Shown here: positions 34,808 to 43,417 of the stretch, in pieces | Layout of the letters: each line of letters starts with the position of its first letter | Numbering within the stretch: position 1 is the first letter of the stretch | Origin: Ga0077560 sp046330395 | GTDB lineage: Bacteria > Actinomycetota > Thermoleophilia > Miltoncostaeales > Miltoncostaeaceae | DNA: 64,000 nt | NCBI GenBank assembly: GCA_046330395.1 | Contig: JAXLSS010000015.1 | Coordinates: 16,385-80,384, forward strand | Direction of reading: 5' to 3' | The notes under the pieces: generated by a model | The model's input: only the letters and a program-made list of their open reading frames with translations | The model's database searches: none | What the model was told of the DNA's origin: nothing | Made by a program: the position numbers and the translations under genes

Positions 34808-35073
34808 CCGTGGCGGATCGCGGGGGCGGCTGTACCTGGACGCCAACCAGAACGGCCGGGGCGCAGCGTGGCCAGCGTGTACTCGGTGCGGCCCCGGCGG
34901 GGGGCGCCGGTCTCGACGCCGCTGCACTGGGACGAGGTGGACGAGCACCTGCACCCTCCGCCTTCACAATGCAGGTGGTGCTCCGGCGCCCGCTGGAGCA
35001 CGGCGACCTGTTCGCCGGGGCCCTGGACGACCTGCAGCCTTCGTGGAGGCCATCAAGGCGGATGGCCGGGTGA
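34789..35073 (+). pseudogene. ligD: Frameshifted 3' end of ligD
   Basis: The missing polymerase C-terminus is found in pieces: LTTVVTVADRG (frame 2), RLYLDANQNGRG, SVYSVRPRRGAPVSTPLHW, SAFTMQVVLRR and HGDLFAGALDDLQP, each in a different frame. At least five shifts occur in about 280 bases, most explained by one lost base in a G or C run (for example, the run before CGGCTGTACC is one G short). Sequencing error is more likely than decay. Confidence 0.75.
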
Positions 35074-35089
35074 GGCACGCCGCCGCGCC

Positions 35090-35582
35090 GTGCTGCGGCC
35101 GGCATGATCGCGCTGAGCGGGTGCGGGCACGCGACACGATCGGCCCCATTGCCGCCTCGCCGCCGGGCAGCGGGTACTTCGCGGCACCATGGCCGACGAC
35201 CTGGGCGTGGCCGTCGACCTCCAGGCCTTCGACCCCACGGCCCAGCTGGTCTCCACGCGCACTGGTGCACGACCGCACGCCCACCGCCCTGGCGATCGTG
35301 AGCCTGGTCAACGACGGCGACACCGGCCGTGCCGGTGCCCGAGCTGGCCCTGCGCACCAACAGCGACCGCCTGGTGCCGCTGGTGGACGCCGGGGTCGAT
35401 CCTGGCGCGGGTCCCCGGCGGGCGTGAGGTGGCGGCAGCACGGGCCGCCCTCCGGGCCACGGGGGCGATCCCGCCAAGCACGCCGGCGTGCGCTACATGG
35501 TGGCCGTGGACGTGCGTCCCGACGATGTCGCGGGGTGCGTGCGTCACCGCACCGACGTGCGCGCTGTCGGCCACCGCCCGGT
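35090..35582 (+). pseudogene. Frameshifted hypothetical lipoprotein
   Basis: Pieced across frames, the reading gives a lipobox start (MIALSGCGHA), then IGPIAASPPGSGYFA, MADDLGVAVDLQAFDPTAQ, TALAIVSLVNDGDT, VPELALRTNSDRLVPLVDAG and VRYMVAVDVRPDD. This looks like a secreted lipoprotein with a beta-rich domain of unknown function. It lies in the indel-rich block and the exact ends are uncertain. Confidence 0.45.
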
Positions 35583-35591
35583 AGCCGTCGC

Positions 35592-37255
35592 TCAGCGCAG
35601 GCGCACGGCCGTGCCGGTGCTCGGCAGGCCCGGCTGGATCACCAGCAGCCGCGCCCGCACGCCGTGAGTGCCGGCGATGCGCTGCACCAGGCTCGCGCCC
35701 AGCGACAGCCGCACCACCCGTGTGGCGCCCACCGGTACCCGGAAGGTGGTGCGCTAGCACCGGCCGCCCCGTGGCGCTTCCACCAGACGCAGCGTGCCGG
35801 CGCAGGGCGAGGTGCGGCCCGGCGGGCCCTAGCGTGACTCCTGGTCGGGACCCCACGCGATGGACCCCGCCGGATGGGCTCCCCGCTGCCGGTGGCGCCT
35901 CGCCTTCGAACCCCCACCGGTGCTGCCCGACGTGGTGCGCCACCTCCGCGGGCCGTGCCACCTGACCCACCGCCGGTTCCCCGCCCCTGGTGGTGCCGCC
36001 GGGTACGGTGAACGTGCGGTCGGCACGCCGACGCGGGCCACGTCCGACTGCCCGACCACCTGGTAGTGATAGGTGGCACCGGGGGACAGATCCCGCAGAT
36101 CCGCCCGGCACGTCCGTGAGACCCTCGCCGAACGGGACCGGCTGCGGCGCGTGGCCGTGCCGTACGCGGTGGTGGGGCCGCATCACCCATGCCTGGCCCG
36201 GGACGAAGTGCGTGGTGACCGTCCCGGCGACCCGCGTGGTGACGATTCCTGGCTGCGCGCCGCCCGTGACCACGTCCGGCTCGAACGCGACGCGTGTTGC
36301 CGATGGTGTCGGCGGCCGGTGGTGAACCACATCGTGCCGTCCGCCCTGCGCGATGGCCAGCGTGGTGCGCGCACCGGAGACGGGGAACTCGGTGATGGTG
36401 CCGTCGGTCGTGATCCGTCCGATCACCGGGCGGGCCTCATCGGTGAACCACAGGTTGCCGTCAGGGCCGGGCGGCTGCCGCGGGCCGTAGCGTTCGGGGC
36501 CCAGGCCGGTCGAGAAGGTCGATGGCCTCGACGTGGTCATGCGGTCGATCCCCCGGACCGCTCTGGGCGAACCAGAGGTTGCCGTCGGAGCCGGGTGCGA
36601 TGTCGCCCAGCACCCGCATCCTTGCCCGGCGCCGGACCGAACTCCGTGATGGTGCCGGTGGGGGTGATGTGGCCAGCGGGGCCGTCGACCCCCGTGAACC
36701 AGAGGTTGCCGTCCGGGCCGGTCACGATGGACAAAGGGCGGGCGCCGGGGTGCAGGCCGGTCGTGAACAGGGTGAAGCCCTCGTGGTGGTCGTGGAGGCA
36801 CGGGCGATGCCCCGCGTGTCGTTGGTGAACCAGATGTTGCCGTCGGGGCCGAGGTGATCCCGGCAGCGGTTGGGACCCCCGCCCCGGTCACCGGGAACTC
36901 CTTGCCCACCGCCCGCGGGGTGATGCGCCCGAAGGCCGACTTGTCCTGTTCGGTGAACCAGAGGTCTCGTCGGGGCCGGCGGTGATCCCCCATGGGGCGG
37001 CGGCCGTGCCGATGCCGGACCCGGTGGAGAAGCTCGGTGACCCGTCCGGCCGGCGCGGATCAGGCCGATCCGGCTGGCGGTGGGATTCCGTGAACCACAT
37101 GTTGCCGTCCGCCCGCTGCAATCCCGGAGGGATTCGCCTCCGGCGGGGGATCGGGGAACTGCGCGGATCGTCACCGCCGAGGCGGCCACCGGCGCGCACA
37201 GCGCCACCCCCGCCACCGCGACCGCCCACGCACGTCCGAACCGGCCTGGGCCCAT
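35592..37255 (-). pseudogene. Streptogramin-lyase-like (Vgb) beta-propeller protein, frameshifted
   Basis: The N-terminus is a clear signal peptide (GRAWAVAVAGVALCAPVAASA). Then come repeats of the virginiamycin B lyase propeller, seen in shifting frames as GPDGNLWFTDEA, IGRITTDGTITEFPV and SAFGRITPRAVGKEFPV. The C-terminus has a fibronectin-like strand (GATYHYQVVGQSDVARVGV) and ends TGTAVRLR. Homologues are often secreted proteins not acting on antibiotics. The frame changes many times; this falls in the indel-rich block, so the gene may be intact in the cell. Confidence 0.65.
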
Positions 37256-37378
37256 CCCGGGGCTCCTCCCGTGTGTCCGTGCCGACGAGTGTCGTTCAGG
37301 CGCCCTACGGCGGGCAACCCGACCCGGCGTGCGGGGCAGGTAGGGGACCGGCGCCGGACGGCGAACCTTCGCCCAGGA

Positions 37379-38215
37379 TGACTGCCACCGGCCCAGTTCA
37401 CCGCCATGAGCGTCTGCGGCGCGACTACGAGATGTTCAGTCCCGCCCAGCAGGCCCTCGAGGGCGGTACGTCGCCGATCACCCCGGCGACCTGCCGCTCA
37501 TGTCGGCGCACGAGGTGTCACGCGCCGCGCATTGCAGCCCCGCCACCAGGTCGTCCGCTTCGCGCAGGCGCTCGGCTTCGGCGGATACCCCGAGATGCAG
37601 CAGCTGCGCGGCGCGCCCAGCGCCCCTGGCCGCCGCCCTCCCCGCAACGAGCGCCACCTGGGCGTGTTCGGCGGGGGTGACGGCGTGCGCGGCCACCCTC
37701 GACGCCGAGCGCCATGCCCTGGAGGACGCGCCGAGCGTCTGGGGCAGCGGTGGCCTCGGGCCGCTGGCCACGCGCTGGCCGGCCGCCGCCCCGTGATCGT
37801 GGCCGGTGACGGGCACGCCCGGGCGGTGATCGGCGTACTCACCGACGCCTGGCCTGCGCCGGCATCCCGGTGGTGGGCGTCAGCGGTTCGATCCGGCCGA
37901 CCGGGCATGGCTGTCCAGCATCGACGGCCGGGGTGCAGGCTGGCCGGGATCGGCCGGGAGGCCAGGGCAGCGCAGGCCGCCGCCGAGGGCCGGCAGGCAG
38001 GCTGGGGTGCCCTGCGCCTCCTGGTGGACTTCCATTCGTCGCCCTCGCCAGGCTCACCCTGGGCCTGGTGGTGCCCGCCGACGTCTGCGGCGGCGCCTCC
38101 AGCCTGGTGGCCATGGTCGCGGTTGCCCAGGCCCTGGCGAGCGCCGTGGAGGGCGCCTGCCACCGCGCCAACGGTCCGATCGCGCACCGCGCGATCTGGT
38201 GGCCACCGCCTGAGC
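37379..38215 (+). pseudogene. MurR/RpiR-family regulator, frameshifted
   Basis: Joined across frames: RLRRDYEMFSPAQQ, HPGDLPLMSAHEVSR, ATRSSASRRRSASA (shifted), ALGFGGYPEMQQLRG form the N-terminal helix-turn-helix of RpiR regulators, and PVIVAGDGHARAVIGVLTD with GIPVVGVSGS-like pieces belong to the SIS sugar-phosphate-binding domain. Such proteins control sugar or amino-sugar catabolism. It lies directly before pdxS but the pdxS promoter is separate. Indel-rich block; likely intact in the cell. Confidence 0.6.
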
Positions 38216-38287
38216 CGGGCGTAGAACCTCGGTCCCCTGGTGCCTCGCCGCGCCGGGACCCGCCGGGGCCGCGGGTGGGGCGTGGGC

Positions 38288-38293
38288 TACAAT
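38288..38293 (+). promoter_or_regulatory. -10 box of pdxST
   Basis: TACAAT, close to the sigma-70 consensus, lies 36 bases before GTG 38329, with a GAGG ribosome binding site in the leader. Confidence 0.5.
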
Positions 38294-38328
38294 CCACGGT
38301 TCTGACGACCCCGCAAGATGAGGTGCCA

Positions 38329-39244
38329 GTGACCGACCACACCGGCAGCGTTGGGCGGCACGGGAACGATGCGCGTCAAGAGCGGCCACGCCCAGATGCT
38401 CAAGGGCGGGGTCATCATGGACGTCACCACGCCCGAGCAGGCCCGCATCGCCGAGGAGGCCGTGGTGCGTGCGCCGTCATGGCGCTGGAGCGCATCCTGG
38501 CCGACATCCGGGCGCAGGGCGGGGTGGCACGCATGAGCGACCCGGAGCCTCATCGAGGGCATCAAGGCCGCCGTGAGCATCCCGGTGATGGCCAAGTGCC
38601 GCATCGGGCACTTCGTCGAGGCCCAGATCCTGCAGTCGCTGGAGATCGACTACATCGACGAGAGCGAGGTGCTGACCCTCGCCGACGAGGCCAACCACAT
38701 CGACAAGCACGGCTTCACCGTGCCGTTCGTGCAGGGCCACCGACCTGGGGAGGCCCTGCGGCGCATCGCCGAGGGGGCCGCCATGATCCGCAGCAAGGGC
38801 GAGGCCGGCACCGGCAACGTGGTGGAGGCCGTGCGCCGCTGCTGCGCCAGATCCTGGGCGGCATCCGGCGCCTCACCACCCTCGGCCACGATGAGCTGTA
38901 CGCGGCCGCGAAGGAGCCGCGGGCGCTGTTCGACCTGGTGGAGTGGGTGGCCCAGAACGGCCGCCTGCCTGTGGTGCTGTTCATCATCGGTGGCATCGCC
39001 ACGCCCGCCGACGCCGGCCCTGATGATGCAACTGGGCGCCGACGGCGCAAGCCCGTGGGCAGCGGCATCTACAAGAGCCAGGACCCGCCGGCGCGGGCGC
39101 GGGCCATCGTGGAGGCCACCACCCACCACACCGACGCGGCCGTGCTGGCGCGCGGGTGTCCACCGGCCTCAAGGACGCCATGCCCGGCATCGAGGCGCGG
39201 ACACGCTGGCCCAGGGCCAGCTGCTGCAGACGCGAGGCTGGTGA
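38329..39244 (+). pseudogene. pdxS: Pyridoxal 5'-phosphate synthase subunit PdxS (frameshifted in this sequence)
   Basis: PdxS builds PLP from ribose 5-phosphate, glyceraldehyde 3-phosphate and ammonia from PdxT. The conserved protein is present from end to end but in alternating frames: GTMRVKSGHAQMLKGGVIMD, VMALERILADIRAQGGVARM, IPVMAKCRIGHFVEAQIL, IDESEVLTLADEANHIDKH, RRLTTLGHDELYAAAKE, VVLFIIGGIATPADA and LAQGQLLQTRGW-like end. At least seven frame changes occur. Because this is a highly conserved core enzyme with its catalytic Lys segment preserved, sequencing error is the best explanation. GTG 38329 start; the stop overlaps pdxT (GTGA). Confidence 0.85.
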
Positions 39245-39891
39245 GCATCGAGATTGCCGGCGCGCCCGCGCGTGGGCGCTGGCGGTCCAGGGGGCCTTCG
39301 CCGAACACCAGGCCGGTACTGCAGGCGGCCGGGGCGGACGCCGTGCAGGTGCGCACCCCGCAGGAGCTGGCAGGCCTCACCGGCCTGGTGCGTGATCCTG
39401 GCGGCGAGAGCACCACCATCCGCATCGTGGCGGGTGACTCGGGTCTGCTCGGTGCGGTGCGCGCGGCGGTGGACGACGACCTGCCCGTGCTGGGGTACCT
39501 GCGCGGGGCTCATCGCGCTGGCCGACTGCATCGAGGACGGGGACATTCCAAGCTGGTGGGCGGCCTGGACGTGGTGCGCCGCAATGCCTACGGCCGCCAG
39601 GTGGCATCGTTCGAGACCGCCCTGCGGGTGCCCGGACTGGGCGAGGGCGACATGGACGCCGTGTTCATCCGTGCGCCGCAGATCGTGCAGACGGGCCCCG
39701 CGGTGCGCATAATCGCGGTGCTGGACGGACAGCCCGTGGCCGTGCGGCAGGGAGAAATGATGGGCGTCGCCTTCCACCCGGAACTCACCGATGACCGGCG
39801 GTTCCACGCCTGGCTGGTGGACCGGGCCAGGCACCGGGCGGCGGGACGCGCAACGAACACCAGGGAGGACCGCCGTGTCGGGGCACAGTAA
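39241..39891 (+). pseudogene. pdxT: PLP synthase glutaminase subunit PdxT (5' half frameshifted)
   Basis: PdxT hydrolyses glutamine to feed ammonia to PdxS. Pieces in different frames are AVQGAFAEHQA, GADAVQVRTPQELAGLTGLV, PGGESTTIRIVAGDSGLLGAV, TCAGLIALADCIEDGD (nucleophile Cys) and then, from about 39560 on, one clean frame through RNAYGRQVASFETAL to VAFHPELTDD (catalytic His-Glu). One shift near 39493 is an extra base, not a loss. The start overlaps pdxS. The tail overlaps yebC by 17 bases. Confidence 0.82.
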
Positions 39892-40624
39892 ATGGGCCAC
39901 CATCAAGCGCAAGAAGGGCGCCGCCGACGCCAAACGCGGACAGCTGTTCAGCAAGCTGTCGCGGGCGATCATCGTGGCGGCCAAGGAGGGCGGGCCCGAT
40001 CCGGACGCCAACGCCGCCCTGGCCGCGGCGGTGCAGAAGGCCCGCGACAACTCGATGCCCAAGGACAACATCGAGCGCGCCATCCAGCGCGGCGCCGGCA
40101 GCGGTGACGGCGAGGCCTACGAGCACATCACCTACGAGGGCTACGGCCCCGGCGGGGTGGCCATCCTGGTGCAGATCCTCACCGACAACCGCAACCGCAC
40201 GGCGGCGGACGTGCGGCACATCTTCACCAAGCACGGCGGCTCGCTGGGCACGCCCGGCACGGTGGCCTGGCAGTTCGACCGCAAGGGCGTGATCCTGGTG
40301 GACGCCGAGGGCGCCGACGAGGACGCGGTGATGGAGGCGGCGCTGGAGGCCGGCGCCGAGGACATCGTGCTGGACGGGACCCAGTGGCAGGTCACCACCG
40401 AGCCCACCGCGTTCACCGCGGTGGCCGGCGCCCTGGGCCAGGCGGGGATCACCTACGCCAGCGCCGACCTCACGATGGTGCCGCAGAACACCGTGGCGCC
40501 CAACGAGGCCGAGGCGCGGCGCCTGCTGCGGCTCATCGACGCCCTCGAGGAGAACGACGACGTGCAGGACGTGTACGCCAACTTCGACATCTCCGAGGAG
40601 ATGCTGGAGGCGGTCGCCGGGTAA
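39875..40624 (+). CDS. yebC: YebC/PmpR-family regulator (translational/transcriptional)
   Basis: A 249-residue protein of the conserved YebC/TACO1 family, linked to transcription control and to relief of ribosome stalling at proline stretches. The hallmark MSGHSKWATIKRKKGAADAK starts the protein, followed by GRARSKLSRAIIVAAKEGG-like helices, NIERAIQRGAGSGDG and YEGYGPGGVAILV. AGGGAGG precedes GTG 39875. It lies in the conserved actinobacterial order pdxT-yebC-ruvC-ruvA-ruvB. Confidence 0.95.
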   Translation: MSGHSKWATIKRKKGAADAKRGQLFSKLSRAIIVAAKEGGPDPDANAALAAAVQKARDNSMPKDNIERAIQRGAGSGDGEAYEHITYEGYGPGGVAILVQILTDNRNRTAADVRHIFTKHGGSLGTPGTVAWQFDRKGVILVDAEGADEDAVMEAALEAGAEDIVLDGTQWQVTTEPTAFTAVAGALGQAGITYASADLTMVPQNTVAPNEAEARRLLRLIDALEENDDVQDVYANFDISEEMLEAVAG

Positions 40625-40641
40625 CGGCGAACCGTTCCCGC

Positions 40642-41136
40642 ATGAACGTGGTGCTCGGCATCGACCCGGGGCTGGCCAACACCGGCTACGCATTGGTGGT
40701 GGCCTCCTCCGGGAAGATGCGGGCCCTGGACCACGGCACCATCCGCACCAAGCCGTCCACGCCGCACGCCGAGCGGCTGCGCTTCATCCACGACCAGATC
40801 GCCGCGCTGTGCTCACGCGGTGACATCACCGGAGTGGCGGTGGAGAGCTGGTTCGTGCACCCGGTGAGCCGCGCCGCCATGGGAATGGCCGAGACCCGCG
40901 GGGCCGTGATGGTGGCCGCCGCCGGGGCGGGCGTGCCCGTCACCGAGTACTCGCCCAACACGGTCAAACAGTCGGTCACCGGCTCCGGCTCGGCCGACAA
41001 GGCGCAGGTGCGTGCCATGGTGGCCCGCCTGTGCGGCGACCGGCCGGGCACCGACCACGCCGCGGACGCCATGGCGCTGGCCATCTGCCACCTCACCGGC
41101 GCCCCGCTGGCCCGGGCCATCCACCGGGCCCGCTGA
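40642..41136 (+). CDS. ruvC: Holliday junction resolvase RuvC
   Basis: RuvC cleaves Holliday junctions held by RuvAB. The 164-residue endonuclease has the RNase H-like catalytic acids: Asp in GIDPGLANTGYA (residue 7), Glu in VAVESWF, and the C-terminal pair in DHAADAMALA. The usual TGxGxADK motif is visible as TGSGSADKAQV. ATG 40642 was chosen; it follows yebC by 17 bases. Confidence 0.93.
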   Translation: MNVVLGIDPGLANTGYALVVASSGKMRALDHGTIRTKPSTPHAERLRFIHDQIAALCSRGDITGVAVESWFVHPVSRAAMGMAETRGAVMVAAAGAGVPVTEYSPNTVKQSVTGSGSADKAQVRAMVARLCGDRPGTDHAADAMALAICHLTGAPLARAIHRAR

Positions 41137-41167
41137 ACCGGGCCGCGGCGCCATCCGCGCCGGGCGC

Positions 41168-41173
41168 TAGCGT
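41168..41173 (+). promoter_or_regulatory. -10 box of a leaderless promoter (ruvA)
   Basis: TAGCGT lies 9 bases before ATG 41183 and is followed by GCCGAACAT. This indicates that ruvAB has its own promoter although ruvC is only 46 bases upstream. Confidence 0.45.
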
Positions 41174-41182
41174 GCCGAACAT

Positions 41183-41785
41183 ATGATCCGTTCGCTGCGG
41201 GGGCTGCTGGCCGCCGTCACTCCCGATGGTGCGCTGGTGGAGGTGGGGGGTGTGGGCCTGCTGGTGCACGTCTCCACCCACACCATGATGGGGTTGCCGC
41301 CCGCCGGGTCGCCCGTGCACCTGGAGACCCACCTGGTGGTGCGCGAGGACGCCCTGGACCTGTACGGGTTCTCCGGCCCCGCCGAGCGGGAGCTGTTCGA
41401 GGCCTTCCTGGGCGTGAGCCAGGTGGGGCCGCGCATCGCGCTGGCCCTCTGCGGCCTGGACGCCCCGGACGCCCTGCGGGTGGCCATCCAGACCGGTGAT
41501 GCCCGCCGCCTCCAGGCGGCCAGCGGCGTGGGCAAGCGCACCGCCGAGCGCATCGTGCTGGAACTGCGCGACCGCCTGGGTGACGCACTGCCCGCCGGGG
41601 CGCGCACCGTGGGCCGCATGGCCGCGGCCGTGCCACCCGGTCCGGGGGGCGAGGCCCGCGAGGCCCTCCTGGCGCTGGGCTTCACCGGCGAGGAGATCAC
41701 TCCGGCCCTCGCCGACGCCGATGACGGCCTGGACACCGCGGCGCTGGTGCGCCACGGGCTGTCGCGACTGCGGAGGGGCCGGTGA
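41183..41785 (+). CDS. ruvA: Holliday junction DNA helicase subunit RuvA
   Basis: RuvA is the tetrameric junction-recognition subunit. The 200-residue protein has an N-terminal OB fold (LLAAVTPDGALVEVGGVGLLV), the helix-hairpin-helix segments VSQVGPRIALALC and ASGVGKRTAERIVLELRDR that grip the junction arms, and a C-terminal domain (ALLALGFTGEEITPAL) that contacts RuvB. Overlaps ruvB by 4 bases. Confidence 0.95.
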   Translation: MIRSLRGLLAAVTPDGALVEVGGVGLLVHVSTHTMMGLPPAGSPVHLETHLVVREDALDLYGFSGPAERELFEAFLGVSQVGPRIALALCGLDAPDALRVAIQTGDARRLQAASGVGKRTAERIVLELRDRLGDALPAGARTVGRMAAAVPPGPGGEAREALLALGFTGEEITPALADADDGLDTAALVRHGLSRLRRGR

Positions 41786-42804
41786 CCGACCGCCTCACCG
41801 ATCCCGAGGACCGGGAGGAGGACCGCGACGTCGACCGGGCGCTGCGGCCCCGCAGCCTGGACGTGTTCGTGGGCCAGGAGGCCGCCCGCCAGAAGCTCGG
41901 CATCTTCCTGGAGGCGGCGCGGCAGCGCGGCGACGCCCTGGACCACGTGCTGCTGGCCGGCCCCCCGGGGCTGGGCAAGACCAGCCTGGCCCGCATCGTG
42001 GCCACCGAGCTGGGCGTGGGCTTCCATCCCACCAGCGGGCCGGTGATCGAGCGCAAGGGCGACCTGGCGGCCATCCTCACCTCGCTGGAGCCGCGGGACG
42101 TGCTGTTCATCGACGAGATCCACCGTCTGGGGCGCGCCGTGGAGGAGGTGCTGTACCCGGCCATGGAGGACTTCGAGATCGACGTGGTGCTGGGGCAGGG
42201 CCCGTCGGCGCGCACACTGCGCCTGGACCTGCCGCCGTTCACGCTGATCGGCGCCACCACGCGCACCGGGTTGCTGTCATCGCCGCTGCTGGGCAGGTTC
42301 GGGGTGGTGGAGCGCCTCAACTACTACGAGCGCGATGAGCTGGCGCGCATCGTCATCCGGTCGGCCGGCCTGCTGGGCCTGGAGGTGGACGACGAGGGGG
42401 CCGGCCAGATCGCCGGCCGGGCGCGGGGCACGCCGCGCATCGCCAACCGGCTGGTGCGGCGCGTGCGCGACGTGGCACAGGTGCGCGGCACCACCGTCGT
42501 GGACGGCGGCCTGGCCCACGACGCGCTTGACCTGCTGGAGGTGGACTCCCTGGGCCTGGAGGAGCTGGACCGCCGCCTTCTGCGGTGCCTGGCGGTGACC
42601 TTCGAGGGGCGCCCGGTGGGCCTGGGCACGCTGGCCGACAGCGTGGGGGAGGCCTCGGACACCATCGAGGACGTCTACGAGCCCTTCCTGTTGCAGGAGG
42701 GCCTGCTGCTGCGCACCCCGCGGGGGCGCATGGCCACCCCGAGGGCCTACCGGCACCTGGGGCTCGAGCCGCCGGCCGACGCCGGCGACCCCAGCCTGTT
42801 CTGA
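41782..42804 (+). CDS. ruvB: Holliday junction branch-migration ATPase RuvB
   Basis: RuvB is the AAA+ motor that drives branch migration. The 340-residue protein has Walker A GPPGLGKTSLA (about residue 60), Walker B LFIDEIHRLG, sensor 1 IGATTRTGLLSSPL and the arginine finger in SSPLLGRFG, followed by the winged-helix domain with RGRMATPRAYRHLG. GTG start. It ends 4 bases before a convergent FKBP gene. Confidence 0.96.
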   Translation: MTDRLTDPEDREEDRDVDRALRPRSLDVFVGQEAARQKLGIFLEAARQRGDALDHVLLAGPPGLGKTSLARIVATELGVGFHPTSGPVIERKGDLAAILTSLEPRDVLFIDEIHRLGRAVEEVLYPAMEDFEIDVVLGQGPSARTLRLDLPPFTLIGATTRTGLLSSPLLGRFGVVERLNYYERDELARIVIRSAGLLGLEVDDEGAGQIAGRARGTPRIANRLVRRVRDVAQVRGTTVVDGGLAHDALDLLEVDSLGLEELDRRLLRCLAVTFEGRPVGLGTLADSVGEASDTIEDVYEPFLLQEGLLLRTPRGRMATPRAYRHLGLEPPADAGDPSLF

Positions 42805-42808
42805 GCGA

Positions 42809-43186
42809 TCAGCCCAGCTCGAGCAGGTCCACCACGAACACCAGCGTTTCGTTGGGGGCGATCACGCCGCCCGCGCCGCGTTCGCCGTAGCCCAGGTGCG
42901 GCGGGATGGTGAGCTTGCGGCGCCCACCCACGCGCATGCCCTGCACGCCCTGGTCCCAGCCGCCGATGACCTGCCCGGCCCCCAGGCGGAAGCTGAACGG
43001 GTCGTTGCGGTCCCAGGAGGCGTCGAACTGGCGTCCCGTGGACCAGGAGACGCCGACGTAGTGCATGACGGGGCGGGTGCCGGGTGTGGCCTCCGCGCCG
43101 TCGCCCACCTCCAGGTCCTCCACGCCGAGTTCGGCGGGGGGCGGGCCGTCGGGGATGGTGATGCTGGGTTTTGTGCGTTCTGTCAT
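42809..43186 (-). CDS. FKBP-type peptidyl-prolyl isomerase
   Basis: A 125-residue cytoplasmic cis-trans prolyl isomerase. Hallmarks: VMHYVGVSWSTGRQFDASWDR, FRLGAGQVIGGWDQGVQGM, RKLTIPPHLGYGERGAGG and a final FVVDLLEL strand. The conserved Trp and Tyr of the FK506 pocket are present. It is preceded by TAGGGT 6 bases before ATG, so it is predicted leaderless. Confidence 0.93.
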   Translation of the reverse strand: MTERTKPSITIPDGPPPAELGVEDLEVGDGAEATPGTRPVMHYVGVSWSTGRQFDASWDRNDPFSFRLGAGQVIGGWDQGVQGMRVGGRRKLTIPPHLGYGERGAGGVIAPNETLVFVVDLLELG

Positions 43187-43192
43187 GCCGTG

Positions 43193-43198
43193 ACCCTA
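43193..43198 (-). promoter_or_regulatory. -10 box of a leaderless promoter (FKBP gene)
   Basis: TAGGGT on the minus strand lies 6 bases before ATG 43186. It overlaps the last codon and stop of fdsD, so the FKBP gene may be transcribed both alone and by read-through from the formate dehydrogenase operon. Confidence 0.4.
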
Positions 43199-43417
43199 GT
43201 GGACCGGTGCGGACGGGTCCCCGGTGAGACAGGCCACCGCGACGGCCACCACCGGGTCCACCTCGCCGGCCTCCGCCACCTCGGCGCACAGCCGGTCGAT
43301 CATGGCGGGGGCCCAGAACCGCGTGATGTGCGCCGCCACGGTGCGACCCGCCTCGTCCGTCCCCAGGTGCCCGAACTGGCGCGCGATGTCGTCGGCCATC
43401 CGCAGCTCGGAGCTCAT
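43196..43417 (-). CDS. fdsD: NAD-dependent formate dehydrogenase delta subunit
   Basis: A 73-residue protein matching FdsD, a small subunit that helps assemble or activate the FdsGBA complex. The characteristic start is RMADDIARQFGHLG, followed by AAHITRFWAPAMIDRL. The ATG overlaps the fdsA stop by 4 bases (ATGA). Last gene of the operon. Confidence 0.85.
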   Translation of the reverse strand: MSSELRMADDIARQFGHLGTDEAGRTVAAHITRFWAPAMIDRLCAEVAEAGEVDPVVAVAVACLTGDPSAPVH

